Below are positions 34,663 through 43,231 of a DNA stretch of 48,597 nucleotides, in pieces. The stretch is from assembly GCA_026416095.1 (NCBI GenBank), contig JAOAFV010000002.1, positions 1-48,597 of the forward strand, in the 5' to 3' direction. The translations under genes and the position numbers were made by a program. The notes under the pieces are model-generated. The model was not told the DNA's origin. It ran no database searches and saw only the letters and a list, made by a program, of their open reading frames with translations. Numbering within the stretch: the stretch's first letter is position 1; each line of letters starts with the position of its first letter. The stretch is from Bacteroidales bacterium. GTDB lineage: Bacteria; Bacteroidota; Bacteroidia; Bacteroidales; GWA2-32-17.

Positions 34663-36745
34663 TTTTAATAAACATTTTATAAATGTAACAATTTTTTTCT
34701 GATATTATTTTTAATAAATATAATCCATCTTTCAGATTTTTTATATCTAAAATATTACTTTTATTACACTTTATTAATTTTCCATCAAGCGAATATAAAA
34801 AAACTATTGGCCTATCAATATTGTTTATATACAAGCACCCGTCGGAACTATTGAGATAAACACTTATATTGTTAAACATATTTGAATGAACAGAGTTAGG
34901 TTTTTTAGGTCCAAATACTGCTCTTATCATTGGAGTACCAGAATAGGGGTTTTTAAACCATCCATTGCCAATATTGTAGTAAACATTATTAGAATTATTA
35001 GTATTAAGATCAAAGCCAAGATTAAGAAAGTCTTGGGTAGTTTGTATCCATCCTATAAATACGGAATCTTTAACAAAAATTGCTGTATCGAGTGAATAAT
35101 AGACATATTTATCTATACCATTAAATTGTGGCTTTTGTCCAATTAAGCTATATAAAACTTCTCCAGGTTTACCATTGTTTACAGTCCAAATAGTCAGATA
35201 AAAATATTTTTGATTAGAATTGTTATAAGATTTGTTAAAATACATGTATACACCTCTTAGTGTGTCGGGCTTATTTGTAACAAAAAGCATAGCAAACTTA
35301 CCATTTTGTGTACCATTACCAGCTAGACCAATTCCATATTCGGCACTGCCATCGTCGTAAGCATAATAATCGCTAAAATTCTGTTCAAGTAATAAAGTAT
35401 CGTTTGAAAGATATGGTTGAAAAAATGCTGAAGAAGTGTAGTTTATAATATATTTAACATAAAATTTAGCAAAAGTATCGGCATCGGGTATAAAGTATTT
35501 TGGTTTTGTATAAGTAAACTCAAATAATTCGAGAGGCATTATATTTTCGTTTCCTAATGTATCTATACGAATAACGTTACTATGATTATTTTTATAAACT
35601 TTAATAATTCTTTTGACATTGAAAGTATCTTTACCCAGGTTTTTATATTTAAAAGAGATTTTGTTTAATTCGAGAGTGGTATCTGTTTTAAAATGCAACC
35701 AAGGCACCGATATGTATGGTGGTTTAAGTAATGTAAGTACAGGATTGTAAAATGCAACATCGGGGAATAAAGTATCTTTATGCGACCGGTGTGCATTTAT
35801 ATATACATAATCAATATTCCAATAATCTACATTGCTTACTAAACTTGGAAATTCGAGGGCACTTGTTGAACCATAATTAAAAAATCTGAATTGAAAGCCT
35901 TCAAAAATGAACATACTATCTTTTATTGGTATCATAAATAGTTTAAAAGTATCGATATTAGTAAAATTACTTTTAGTAATTGAGAGTACGTTTAACCATT
36001 GATTATTTTTATTTTTAAACTGTAATACAAGCGAATCGTTATTATCGGGCAAGTTACCACCAAAACCTTTGGGTTGAGCAAAAAAACTAAAATATAATGA
36101 ATCGGAAACATTATAATAAGTGTAAATGTATCTTATAATATGTACCCATTGCGAAGTGTTGGTGTCATAATAATATAAGGAATCGCTAACATTTTGTTGT
36201 AGATCTTGACCATAATAAATATTCATAGTAACATTGTATGTTGTGGGGTGATAATAACAGTTAAGAATCATGTTACCATATTTATAATACAAAAATTGTG
36301 GACCAATATATGTTTGAGTAATACTGTTATAATAATGCAATTCAGTAGTTGAAATACTAAAAGACATATTAAATTCTTTTTTAAATTTTAAGTTGATAGG
36401 AACAGAAGTTAAAGTGTCGGCAATGAAAGGTGTTGTGCTTGCATTTTCGTAAATGTTTCCTTTTTCGTTTAAAATATCAAATGTAGCAACTCCAATTGAT
36501 GGAGGATTTTTACCAAAATTTTTATTTATGTATACAAATCTATTTAACCACTTGGTACTATCTGGAAAAGGAGAATTATATGAAAAATCATCGAAAAAAG
36601 GTAATTGCAAAGTATCTGACAATATATAGTTTTTTAATTTATTTTTACTAATTTTAGAATTATAAGTTAGTGGCTTTATAACAATTTGAGCATACGATAA
36701 AAAGGAAAATGCAACTAACAACGAAAAAAAATAAAGTAGTTTCAT
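34655..36745 (-). CDS. T9SS type A sorting-domain protein, function unknown
   Basis: A 696-residue secreted protein. It has a signal peptide (1-19, ending YA before Gln), then a jelly-roll-like start (LPFFDDFSY) and several beta-rich domains with many Asp, Asn, Tyr and Phe. A YAYDDGSAEYGIGL segment near 460 resembles those in other Bacteroidota surface proteins. The C-terminal sorting domain is degenerate: FLYSLDGKLI and DGLYLLKI are clear, but the usual YPNP start is replaced by ISVYLNSSDG. No catalytic motif. It lies between a PASTA gene (3 bp) and rluD (overlap 8 bp), an arrangement I associate with this phylum. Confidence 0.75.
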   Translation of the reverse strand: MKLLYFFSLLVAFSFLSYAQIVIKPLTYNSKISKNKLKNYILSDTLQLPFFDDFSYNSPFPDSTKWLNRFVYINKNFGKNPPSIGVATFDILNEKGNIYENASTTPFIADTLTSVPINLKFKKEFNMSFSISTTELHYYNSITQTYIGPQFLYYKYGNMILNCYYHPTTYNVTMNIYYGQDLQQNVSDSLYYYDTNTSQWVHIIRYIYTYYNVSDSLYFSFFAQPKGFGGNLPDNNDSLVLQFKNKNNQWLNVLSITKSNFTNIDTFKLFMIPIKDSMFIFEGFQFRFFNYGSTSALEFPSLVSNVDYWNIDYVYINAHRSHKDTLFPDVAFYNPVLTLLKPPYISVPWLHFKTDTTLELNKISFKYKNLGKDTFNVKRIIKVYKNNHSNVIRIDTLGNENIMPLELFEFTYTKPKYFIPDADTFAKFYVKYIINYTSSAFFQPYLSNDTLLLEQNFSDYYAYDDGSAEYGIGLAGNGTQNGKFAMLFVTNKPDTLRGVYMYFNKSYNNSNQKYFYLTIWTVNNGKPGEVLYSLIGQKPQFNGIDKYVYYSLDTAIFVKDSVFIGWIQTTQDFLNLGFDLNTNNSNNVYYNIGNGWFKNPYSGTPMIRAVFGPKKPNSVHSNMFNNISVYLNSSDGCLYINNIDRPIVFLYSLDGKLIKCNKSNILDIKNLKDGLYLLKIISEKNCYIYKMFIKSE

Positions 36746-36748
36746 GTT

Positions 36749-37528
36749 TTATTGACTTTTATAAGAATTGTTTAATAAAAGTGAAGTATCTAATGTTATC
36801 CATACATCGACAAATGTACCGGTTAGTATTTGTTCAGAATAGTTACATACAGGTGTTTGTTTCCATATAATAGCATTCATAGAATCTTTTTTCGTTTTAA
36901 TAGTATTATCGCCAATTATTGCCCCAAGATTTAATCCGTTTAGTGTTAATAATTCTTTTGCTTTTTCAATGGTATTACCAATAACACATACGATATTAGT
37001 AAAAGCATTAGTAACCTGACCGACATCAACATCTATGTAAGAGCCACGAGGAATAAGCATATTACCTTTAATTTCTTTGCCCTTATAATATTGTTTTACA
37101 ACAGTATTCGAAATATCTGGTACAAAATTAACTTTACCTATCTTAAGGCCATAAAGTTCACATTCTGCAATTGCCTGCCGTAACGTTAACCCTTCTAAAT
37201 TAGGTACACTAACTTTGGGGGTTGAATAACCATTAATAATTAAGAATATTTTTCTTTCGGGTTTAACTTTTTGTTTTGGCTCAGGAACTTGAGAAATTAC
37301 TATTCCTTTGGGTTTGTCTATCAAAAACATACTATCGGCAATAACTATTTTAAACCCCCGATCTCCTGCTATTTTAACGGCATCTTTTACAGTTAAGTTC
37401 CTTAAATCTGGTACTTCAATGCTTATGTTATGATAAGTGTATGACGATAAATAGGCATAAATAATTCCTATTATCACTATAAATATTACAAATTGTAGTA
37501 AAATATGTATAAGTATTTTTTTAGCCAA
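36749..37528 (-). CDS. Membrane-anchored PASTA-domain protein
   Basis: About 259 residues. There is no usable ATG; of two TTG candidates, 37546 lies inside the -7 element and cannot be on the transcript, so 37528 (start MAKKILIHIL) is preferred. One N-terminal membrane helix (about 8-30) is followed by three PASTA domains, each opening with a VPDLRNLT/VPNLEGLT-type strand and helix (ISIEVPDLRNLTVKDAV, VSVPNLEGLTLRQAI, then IVCVIGNTIEKAKELL). PASTA domains bind muropeptides or beta-lactam-like groups; this stand-alone form lacks the kinase or transpeptidase seen elsewhere. A cell-wall sensing or scaffold role is possible. Confidence 0.85.
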   Translation of the reverse strand: MAKKILIHILLQFVIFIVIIGIIYAYLSSYTYHNISIEVPDLRNLTVKDAVKIAGDRGFKIVIADSMFLIDKPKGIVISQVPEPKQKVKPERKIFLIINGYSTPKVSVPNLEGLTLRQAIAECELYGLKIGKVNFVPDISNTVVKQYYKGKEIKGNMLIPRGSYIDVDVGQVTNAFTNIVCVIGNTIEKAKELLTLNGLNLGAIIGDNTIKTKKDSMNAIIWKQTPVCNYSEQILTGTFVDVWITLDTSLLLNNSYKSQ

Positions 37529-37543
37529 GCAAAAAAATATTTG

Positions 37544-37551
37544 CAAATTTA
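37544..37551 (-). promoter_or_regulatory. -7 element of the PASTA operon (TAAATTTG)
   Basis: An exact TAnnTTTG on the reverse strand. It overlaps a TTG codon at 37546 and so helps decide the real start, TTG 37528. Confidence 0.5.
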
Positions 37552-37755
37552 GTTGTTTTTTTATGTATTATCAAATATCTTTTTAAATACCTAAATAAAT
37601 AAAATGTGTTGTTTTGTTGTGTATAATTCTTACCATATCAAAACATTATAAATAAATATTCAAACATATTTACAATTTTTATGAGTTTTTTACTTATGTT
37701 TGTTTTTTTCTTTTTAATTACATTCGCCAAAGTAAAATAAAAATGAAAAAATGAT

Positions 37756-37771
37756 TAATCGTTTACGATTA
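37756..37771. promoter_or_regulatory. 16-bp palindrome, operator-like (TAATCGT-TT-ACGATTA)
   Basis: Perfect 7-bp arms around a TT centre, about 100 bp upstream of the -7 element of the DUF4097-like gene. Its G/C content stands out from the surrounding A/T tract. Confidence 0.4.
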
Positions 37772-37794
37772 TTCAAGCATTATGAAGGTAAATA

Positions 37795-37881
37795 ATGTAT
37801 TATATGAGGTTAAAAACAATATTTTTTTTAACTATACTTATCATTTTTTGTATTGTAATTTTAAATCATTTAACTTTGTAA
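37795..37881 (+). CDS. Possible 28-residue single-helix membrane peptide
   Basis: ATG at 37795 to TAA at 37881. The peptide has a short basic start (MYYMRLKT) and one hydrophobic helix. A 14-codon frame (37751-37795) ends TAATG directly on this start, a stop-start coupling. Against it: AT-rich DNA often gives hydrophobic frames by chance, and the 3' end overlaps the next promoter. Confidence 0.18.
   Translation: MYYMRLKTIFFLTILIIFCIVILNHLTL
37847..37878 (+). promoter_or_regulatory. Promoter of the DUF4097-like gene (TTTG-N20-TAACTTTG)
   Basis: TTTG at 37847-37850, a 20-bp spacer, and TAACTTTG at 37871-37878: an exact consensus match. ATG follows 29 bp later. Confidence 0.7.
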
Positions 37882-37907
37882 AACAGATTAGTTAAAATGA
37901 AAATAAC

Positions 37908-38969
37908 ATGAGATGGTATTTTTTATTTATTGTCGCTTTCTTATACTTTTTAACAAATCTGCAATCAAAAGATTATTCAATTTTCAGGAAGGAACTAAAA
38001 AATAGTATTGTAATAAAAGTAGGAGACACTTTATTACTTAATGCCGAAAATTGTGAAGTAAACTTTAATGTATGGGCTAAGCACGAATTAAGCATTACTA
38101 TTGCATACGAAGTCTATACAAAAAAGCCAGATAAGGGCGAGGAATACTTGTCTGCATTAAGTAACATTATTGAACAAAAGAACGATAAAGTAATTGTAGA
38201 ACAAAAGGTAGAACGAGAAAAGTTAGATAATTCTTTTAAAACGGGCAAATCTTATTATAAAATTGTGTACAATTTTTACATTCCCGTATACCTTAATTTA
38301 TTCGCTACAATTAAACATGGCAATATAATTTTAGAGGAAATAAGTGGTAAATTATCATTTAATATTTCGAATTCAGAGCTCACTGCAAAAAAGATATTGA
38401 ATAATCAATTCGACGAAATTCAACAATTAAAGTTATCCTATTCGAAGGCTACAATTAATAAATTAGAAAACGCAAAAATAATATTGGATTATTCATCTCT
38501 TAATATAATTGAGGCCATAAATATTGAACTTAACTCATTAAGTTCCGATATTACAATAAATGAAATAAAAAAAATAACTTTAATTTCAAAGTATGATAAA
38601 GTTAACATCACTAATTGTCAGTATCTTAATGTAACATCGAATTATTCTACATTTAACTTAAATAAGATAAAAGGTGGAGGCCAGTTTATAGGCACATATA
38701 GCAATATTAAAATATTTGACATGTTTATAGAAGAATTTAATTTAAATTTGAGTTATTCAGATTGCTATATTATGTTAAATAGTGATGTTTGTTGCGAAGT
38801 TAATAGCATAGCACGTTATAGTAATGTTTCATTTCCTAAAAAGGCAAATATAAATAATTACATTTCAATAAATAAAACTCAAACCGAAGGTACCATAGGT
38901 TGTAAAGAGATAACTAAAAACGTATTAAATATTAATGCCGATTATTCCGGTGTTAAGATAGATTTGTAA
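37908..38969 (+). CDS. Exported beta-helix protein, DUF4097-like
   Basis: A 353-residue protein with a signal peptide (about 1-19). The body has a GDTLLLNAENCEVNFNVW start, then repeated short strands (SKYDKVNITNC, SNYSTFNL, GTYSNIKIF, LSYSDCYIML, ARYSNVSF, ADYSGVKI) spaced about 20-25 residues apart, as in the right-handed beta-helix of DUF4097/DUF2807 (auto-transporter adhesin head GIN) proteins. Such proteins are common in Bacteroidota, often near anti-sigma factors, but none is here. No sorting domain is visible. Function unknown; periplasmic or outer-membrane location likely. Confidence 0.6.
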   Translation: MRWYFLFIVAFLYFLTNLQSKDYSIFRKELKNSIVIKVGDTLLLNAENCEVNFNVWAKHELSITIAYEVYTKKPDKGEEYLSALSNIIEQKNDKVIVEQKVEREKLDNSFKTGKSYYKIVYNFYIPVYLNLFATIKHGNIILEEISGKLSFNISNSELTAKKILNNQFDEIQQLKLSYSKATINKLENAKIILDYSSLNIIEAINIELNSLSSDITINEIKKITLISKYDKVNITNCQYLNVTSNYSTFNLNKIKGGGQFIGTYSNIKIFDMFIEEFNLNLSYSDCYIMLNSDVCCEVNSIARYSNVSFPKKANINNYISINKTQTEGTIGCKEITKNVLNINADYSGVKIDL

Positions 38970-39350
38970 TTAAACTTTGCAAAATTTTCTCTTTTAAAAA
39001 CTCATTTTTATTAAAAAATTTAGATTATGGTTTTAATAGGAATGAAGATAACATTGTCAAAAGGATATTACTTAAGAAAAACAGTTTTATGGTAAAATTA
39101 ATAAATTACTTATTTAACATAATGTAAATTATAGGACATAGTTGAAAATAATTTTTTTAATTAAGGCCTTTGCAAAACCTTTTGTAAAGTTCTTTAGTAT
39201 TTTGAAATATATTGATTTTCAATTATATTTATAATTGTATAAAAACTATTTTATTAGTTTTGCAAAGGTAGCCAAATTGAAATTTAAACATAATCATATG
39301 TTTTTTTAATTCTTATTTAAGTATAAAATATGTATATTCGCAAAAAAAAA
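38970..39350. other. 380-bp intergenic region containing MITE-like copy B
   Basis: No gene. It contains the inverted-repeat element at 39167-39268, an isolated CTTTGCAAAA at 38975-38984 that resembles the element's terminus, and a -7-like TATATTCG at 39333-39340 just before the next start. Confidence 0.45.
39167..39268 (-). repeat. MITE-like 102-bp inverted-repeat element, copy B
   Basis: Perfect 12-bp terminal inverted repeats: CCTTTGCAAAAC (39167-39178) and GTTTTGCAAAGG (39257-39268). The centre forms a further hairpin (GAAATATATTGA with TCAATTATATTT, one bulge). Its reverse complement is similar to 549-651 over its length, most clearly over the last 50 bases. No coding capacity. Confidence 0.55.
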
Positions 39351-39887
39351 ATGTTAATTAACTTAGAAGAAATAAAGAATAGTACAATTAAAGAACTTGC
39401 CAAAATACTTGCTATTTCGGGGATAACTGCACCTAAAGCAAGAGGTCAATCAAATTTAGAAATTTTAATTATTACAGACGATACAATTAAAAAGTTATCG
39501 GAGAAAATGATTGAAATAAAGCAGAGAGACAATAAAGCATTTTTTGAAAGAGATGCAATTAACATTGCAAATTGCGAGGCAATACTACTAATTGGAACTG
39601 AATATAAAAGTCGTGGGTTAGATTGTGGTTTATGTGGATATAATGATTGTAAAGAAAAAGAACGTAATCCTAACTTTCCGTGCGTTTTCGACTTAAATGA
39701 TTTAGGTATTTCAATTGGTTCAATAGTATCGCTTGCTGCTCAGTTTCATTTAGATAACAGAATTATGTACTCTGTTGGAAAAGCCGCTATCGAACTAAAT
39801 TTATTTTCTGAAAAAATTAAATTTGCGCTTGGCGTACCACTTACTGCTCAAATTAAAAATCCTTTTTTCGATAGAAAGCCTATTTAA
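39351..39887 (+). CDS. DUF2148 domain-containing ferredoxin-like protein
   Basis: 178 residues from the ATG at 39351 (an ATG 21 bp earlier overlaps the -7-like TATATTCG and is less likely). The family start is visible (MLINLEEIK...ITAPKARGQSNLEILIIT), as is the Cys-rich segment GLDCGLCGYNDCKEKERNPNFPCVFDLNDLGISIGS. Its four Cys, in CGLCGYNDC and PCVF, could bind an iron-sulfur cluster. The closing ALGVPLTAQIKNPFFDR is conserved. The function of DUF2148 proteins is unknown; they are common in anaerobes. The dehydrogenase gene starts 9 bp later. Confidence 0.88.
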   Translation: MLINLEEIKNSTIKELAKILAISGITAPKARGQSNLEILIITDDTIKKLSEKMIEIKQRDNKAFFERDAINIANCEAILLIGTEYKSRGLDCGLCGYNDCKEKERNPNFPCVFDLNDLGISIGSIVSLAAQFHLDNRIMYSVGKAAIELNLFSEKIKFALGVPLTAQIKNPFFDRKPI

Positions 39888-39896
39888 CATAATATA

Positions 39897-40835
39897 ATGA
39901 GAATTTTAATAACCGATCACGTTCACGAGGTTTTCTGCGAAATACTTGAAAAACACAGTTTTAAAGTCAATATTATAAAAAACATATCGTACGAAGATTT
40001 ACTTTCTTTAATATCAGATTTTGATGGACTAATAATAAGGAGTAATATTCATGTCGATAGAAATGTGATTTTAAAAGCTAAGAAATTAAAATTTATTGGT
40101 CGTCTTGGTTCCGGACTAGATAACATTGATGTTGAATTTGCTAATAAGAATAAAATAATTTGCTTAAATTCGCCCGAAGGTAACAGAAATTCAGTTGCTG
40201 AGCAATGCATTGGTATGTTATTAGCTTTATTGCACAAAATAACAAAATCTAATTTTGAAGTTAAACACAATAAATGGAACCGCTACGAAAATAGTGGTTT
40301 TGAATTAAAAGGGAAAACTGTGGGTATTATTGGCTTTGGTAATACAGGTAGTGCTTTTGCTAAAAAATTATCATCATTCGAAGTTAACATAATTGCTTAC
40401 GATAAATATAAAAGTGGTTTTAATTCTTTTTTTGTTAAAGAAGTAAATTTATCTGATATTCAAAAAGAAGCCGACATAATTTCTTTACATATTCCATTAA
40501 CAGAAGAAACATTTAATTTTTTCAATAAAAATTTTATAAATAATTGTAAAAAAAATTTTTATTTAATTAACACCTCTCGTGGTAAAATTGTAAACACATT
40601 AGATTTATACGATGCATTAAAAACTGGTAAAATACTTGGAGCTGCACTAGATGTTGTTGAGTATGAAAGTTATAACTTTAAAGACTTAGAAAAATATCCT
40701 AATTTTTTTAAGGAGTTAATCAACATGCCTAATGTTATAATTACTCCTCACACTTGTGGTTTAAGTGATAATTCTTTATACAATATGTCGTTAGTTTTGG
40801 CAAATAAAATTGTCAATATTTTTGGAAAAAACTAA
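39897..40835 (+). CDS. D-2-hydroxyacid dehydrogenase (SerA-like)
   Basis: A 312-residue NAD-dependent dehydrogenase. The Rossmann motif is GKTVGIIGFGNTGSAFA with a following Asp in IAYDKY that selects NAD. Substrate contacts are in GLIIRSNIHVD and LGSGLDNIDVEFANKNKI. Catalytic residues fall in LINTSRGKIVNTLDLYDAL (Arg), the Glu region near DVVEYE, and TPHTCG (His). It lacks the ACT domain of full-length SerA, so it could be a short 3-phosphoglycerate dehydrogenase or act on another 2-hydroxyacid. It lies 9 bp after the DUF2148 gene and its 3' end overlaps the next gene. Confidence 0.88.
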   Translation: MRILITDHVHEVFCEILEKHSFKVNIIKNISYEDLLSLISDFDGLIIRSNIHVDRNVILKAKKLKFIGRLGSGLDNIDVEFANKNKIICLNSPEGNRNSVAEQCIGMLLALLHKITKSNFEVKHNKWNRYENSGFELKGKTVGIIGFGNTGSAFAKKLSSFEVNIIAYDKYKSGFNSFFVKEVNLSDIQKEADIISLHIPLTEETFNFFNKNFINNCKKNFYLINTSRGKIVNTLDLYDALKTGKILGAALDVVEYESYNFKDLEKYPNFFKELINMPNVIITPHTCGLSDNSLYNMSLVLANKIVNIFGKN

Positions 40836-41691
40836 TAAAATAGTACATTCATTATGGATTGGAAATGAGCTTACACCATTAGAAATTCTAACTATTAAGT
40901 CTTTTATTTATCATGGTCATGATTTTTGGTTATGGGTTTATAATAATAACATAAACACTCCCCTACTCCCAAATCTTTTTCTTAAAGATGCAAATGAAAT
41001 AATACCTTTTGAAAAAGTATTTAGTTATAAATATTCAAATCAATACGGTCATGGCAAAGGTAGTTATGCTGGTTTTTCCGATATTTTTAGATATGCTTTG
41101 CTCTATAAATATGGTGGCTGGTGGACCGATATGGATGTTACTTTACTTAAACCTCTAGATTTTATTAGTGAATATGTGTTCCGCAAACATCACGTTTTTA
41201 ATGCTGTCGGGAACCTAATGAAATGTCCTCCTAAAAGCATTTTAATGAAATTATGTTACGAAGAAGCTTTAATTCTTGTTAATCAAAATAATAAGGATTG
41301 GAATATGCCCATAATCATACTAAATAAAAATATAAAAAAACTTGGTTTACATTCTAATATTATTGATATAACCCCCCCAGATAAGTGGAATGTAATAAAA
41401 AAATTCATGAAACATAATTATAACCTTCAAGATACTTGGTATGCCATACATTGGATAAATGAAGAATTTAGAAGACATAACATTAATAAAAAAGTATTTT
41501 TACCTAAAAGTCTTATTGCAAATCTTCTTATAAAGTATGATGTAGAATTCAACCAAGCAAAGTTTTTACAAAATGTTAAAATCAGATATAAATTATCATC
41601 ATTTTATTCTCTATATAAATTAGCCTCAAAGCCAAAGGCTTTATCTAAAATATTAATTGGAAACATAAATAAAAACTTAAAATTTTTCTAG
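40810..41691 (+). CDS. GT32-like sugar transferase with DxD motif
   Basis: About 293 residues. There is no ATG: both possible starts are TTG (40810, or 40822 giving MEKTNKIVHSLWIG), and both overlap the dehydrogenase 3' end. IVHSLWIGNELTPLEI at the start, SDIFRYALLYKYGGWWTDMDVTLLKPLDF (DxD in TDMD) and AIHWINEEFR match the Gly_transf_sug (GT32) family, which moves mannose or galactose onto glycans. It may decorate surface polysaccharide, but no other glycan gene is adjacent; the other glycosyltransferases are 35 kb away. Position directly after a 2-hydroxyacid dehydrogenase suggests only co-transcription. Confidence 0.82.
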   Translation: MSIFLEKTNKIVHSLWIGNELTPLEILTIKSFIYHGHDFWLWVYNNNINTPLLPNLFLKDANEIIPFEKVFSYKYSNQYGHGKGSYAGFSDIFRYALLYKYGGWWTDMDVTLLKPLDFISEYVFRKHHVFNAVGNLMKCPPKSILMKLCYEEALILVNQNNKDWNMPIIILNKNIKKLGLHSNIIDITPPDKWNVIKKFMKHNYNLQDTWYAIHWINEEFRRHNINKKVFLPKSLIANLLIKYDVEFNQAKFLQNVKIRYKLSSFYSLYKLASKPKALSKILIGNINKNLKFF

Positions 41692-41739
41692 TGAATTTCA
41701 AACCTGAGAAAAAATAATTTTTTTCATGTAAAAATTAAG

Positions 41740-41747
41740 TATTTTAG
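41740..41747 (+). promoter_or_regulatory. Possible -7 element of pepD (TATTTTAG)
   Basis: One mismatch to TAnnTTTG, 13 bp before the pepD ATG. Confidence 0.3.
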
Positions 41748-41760
41748 CAAAAAACATTTT

Positions 41761-43227
41761 ATGGGAACTTTAAGCAATTTAAAGCCAGAAAACGTATGGC
41801 AAATTTTCGAACAAATTTGTTCAATACCCCATCCATCAAAGAAAGAACATAAAATTATTGAATACGTTAAAGAATTCTGCGAGAATTTAAAATTAAAGAC
41901 AATTATCGACGAAGTAGGAAATGTAATTATCAAAAAAGCCCCTTCGCAAGGTTTCGAAGACAGAAAAGGTGTGATATTGCAGGCACATCTTGATATGGTA
42001 CCTCAAAAAAATTCTGATAAACAACATGACTTCGAAAAAGACCCTATAATTCCGCGGATTGAAAATAATAAAGTAAAAGCTAGTGGGACTACACTCGGTG
42101 CCGATAATGGAATAGGTGTTGCTACTGCTCTTGCAATCTTGGCCGATAACTCAATTGAACATGGCCCCATTGAAGTCTTACTTACAGTTGACGAAGAAAC
42201 AGGAATGACAGGAGCACGTAACCTAAAAGCTGGTATTCTTTCTGGTGAAATACTTATAAACCTTGATTCCGAAGAACATGGCGAAATTTATATAGGTTGT
42301 GCTGGTGGTTTAGATGCTACATTTTTTTTGAATTACACCGAAAATAAGTTATCTGACAATACAAGTTTATACAACTTAAATATTACAGGACTAAAAGGAG
42401 GGCATTCAGGTGTTGATATACATTTAGGTAGAGCAAATTCAAACAAATTACTCGCAAGGTTGTTAAGGCAACTAATATCTAAATACCAAGTTAAAATAGT
42501 GCGAATAGATGGAGGCAACCTGCGAAATGCCATTCCTCGCGAAGCTTTTTCAATAATTGCAATAAAAAATAATGAAATAGAAGAAATTAAAAAAACTGTT
42601 CAATATTATGAAAATATTTTTAAAAATGAGTATCAACATGTTGAACCTGAACTGAAAGTAACTTTTGAAAAGTCTTACGAAAATATATTAACCTATATCG
42701 ACGAAAAAACTTGCCAACAGTTAATTAATATTATTCATGTAATACCTAATGGTGTTATTAGAATGAGCGATGCAATACCTGGTCTTGTTGAAACTTCGAA
42801 TAATTTGGCTAGTATTAAACAAAATCAAGAAAAAAAAGAATTAATTATTTCTTGTTTGTTACGTAGTTCTGTAGACAGTGCAAAAGAATACTTAGCAGAG
42901 GTGCTTGAATGTATAGCCAATCTTGCAGGCATAAAAATAGAGTTTTCTGGTGGTTATCCGGGCTGGAAACCTAATCCAAATTCACAAATACTTCAAATAG
43001 CTAAAAATGTTTTTAAAAAAATGTTTTCATCGGAACCTAAAATAATGGCTATTCATGCTGGACTAGAAACCGGTATAATTGCAGGCTCATATCCTCATCT
43101 AGATATGATTTCAATCGGTCCTACTATAAAATACCCTCATTCTCCAGATGAAGAAGTAGATATTGAGTCGGTAAATAAATTTTATAATTTCTTGTTAGAA
43201 ATTTTGAAAAATATTCCTAAAAAATAA
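41761..43227 (+). CDS. pepD: Aminoacyl-histidine dipeptidase (M20 family)
   Basis: A 488-residue M20C metallopeptidase. Zinc ligands and catalytic residues are visible: His76 and Asp78 in QAHLDMVPQ, Asp115 in LGADNGIGVA, catalytic Glu145 and zinc-binding Glu146 in DEETGMTGA, Asp174 in LDSEEHGE, and a late HAGLETG. The lid domain begins at GLKGGHSGVDIHLGRANS. PepD cleaves dipeptides such as carnosine in the cytoplasm and matches the family in length. The riboflavin synthase gene begins 4 bp after its stop. Confidence 0.95.
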   Translation: MGTLSNLKPENVWQIFEQICSIPHPSKKEHKIIEYVKEFCENLKLKTIIDEVGNVIIKKAPSQGFEDRKGVILQAHLDMVPQKNSDKQHDFEKDPIIPRIENNKVKASGTTLGADNGIGVATALAILADNSIEHGPIEVLLTVDEETGMTGARNLKAGILSGEILINLDSEEHGEIYIGCAGGLDATFFLNYTENKLSDNTSLYNLNITGLKGGHSGVDIHLGRANSNKLLARLLRQLISKYQVKIVRIDGGNLRNAIPREAFSIIAIKNNEIEEIKKTVQYYENIFKNEYQHVEPELKVTFEKSYENILTYIDEKTCQQLINIIHVIPNGVIRMSDAIPGLVETSNNLASIKQNQEKKELIISCLLRSSVDSAKEYLAEVLECIANLAGIKIEFSGGYPGWKPNPNSQILQIAKNVFKKMFSSEPKIMAIHAGLETGIIAGSYPHLDMISIGPTIKYPHSPDEEVDIESVNKFYNFLLEILKNIPKK

Positions 43228-43231
43228 TATT

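Larger units (their letters stand above)
37552..37907. other. 356-bp divergent spacer with palindrome and possible tiny ORFs
   Basis: No ordinary gene. It contains a 16-bp palindrome (37756-37771), two coupled tiny frames (37751-37795 and 37795-37881), and a full promoter at 37847-37878 for the forward gene. Confidence 0.5.
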
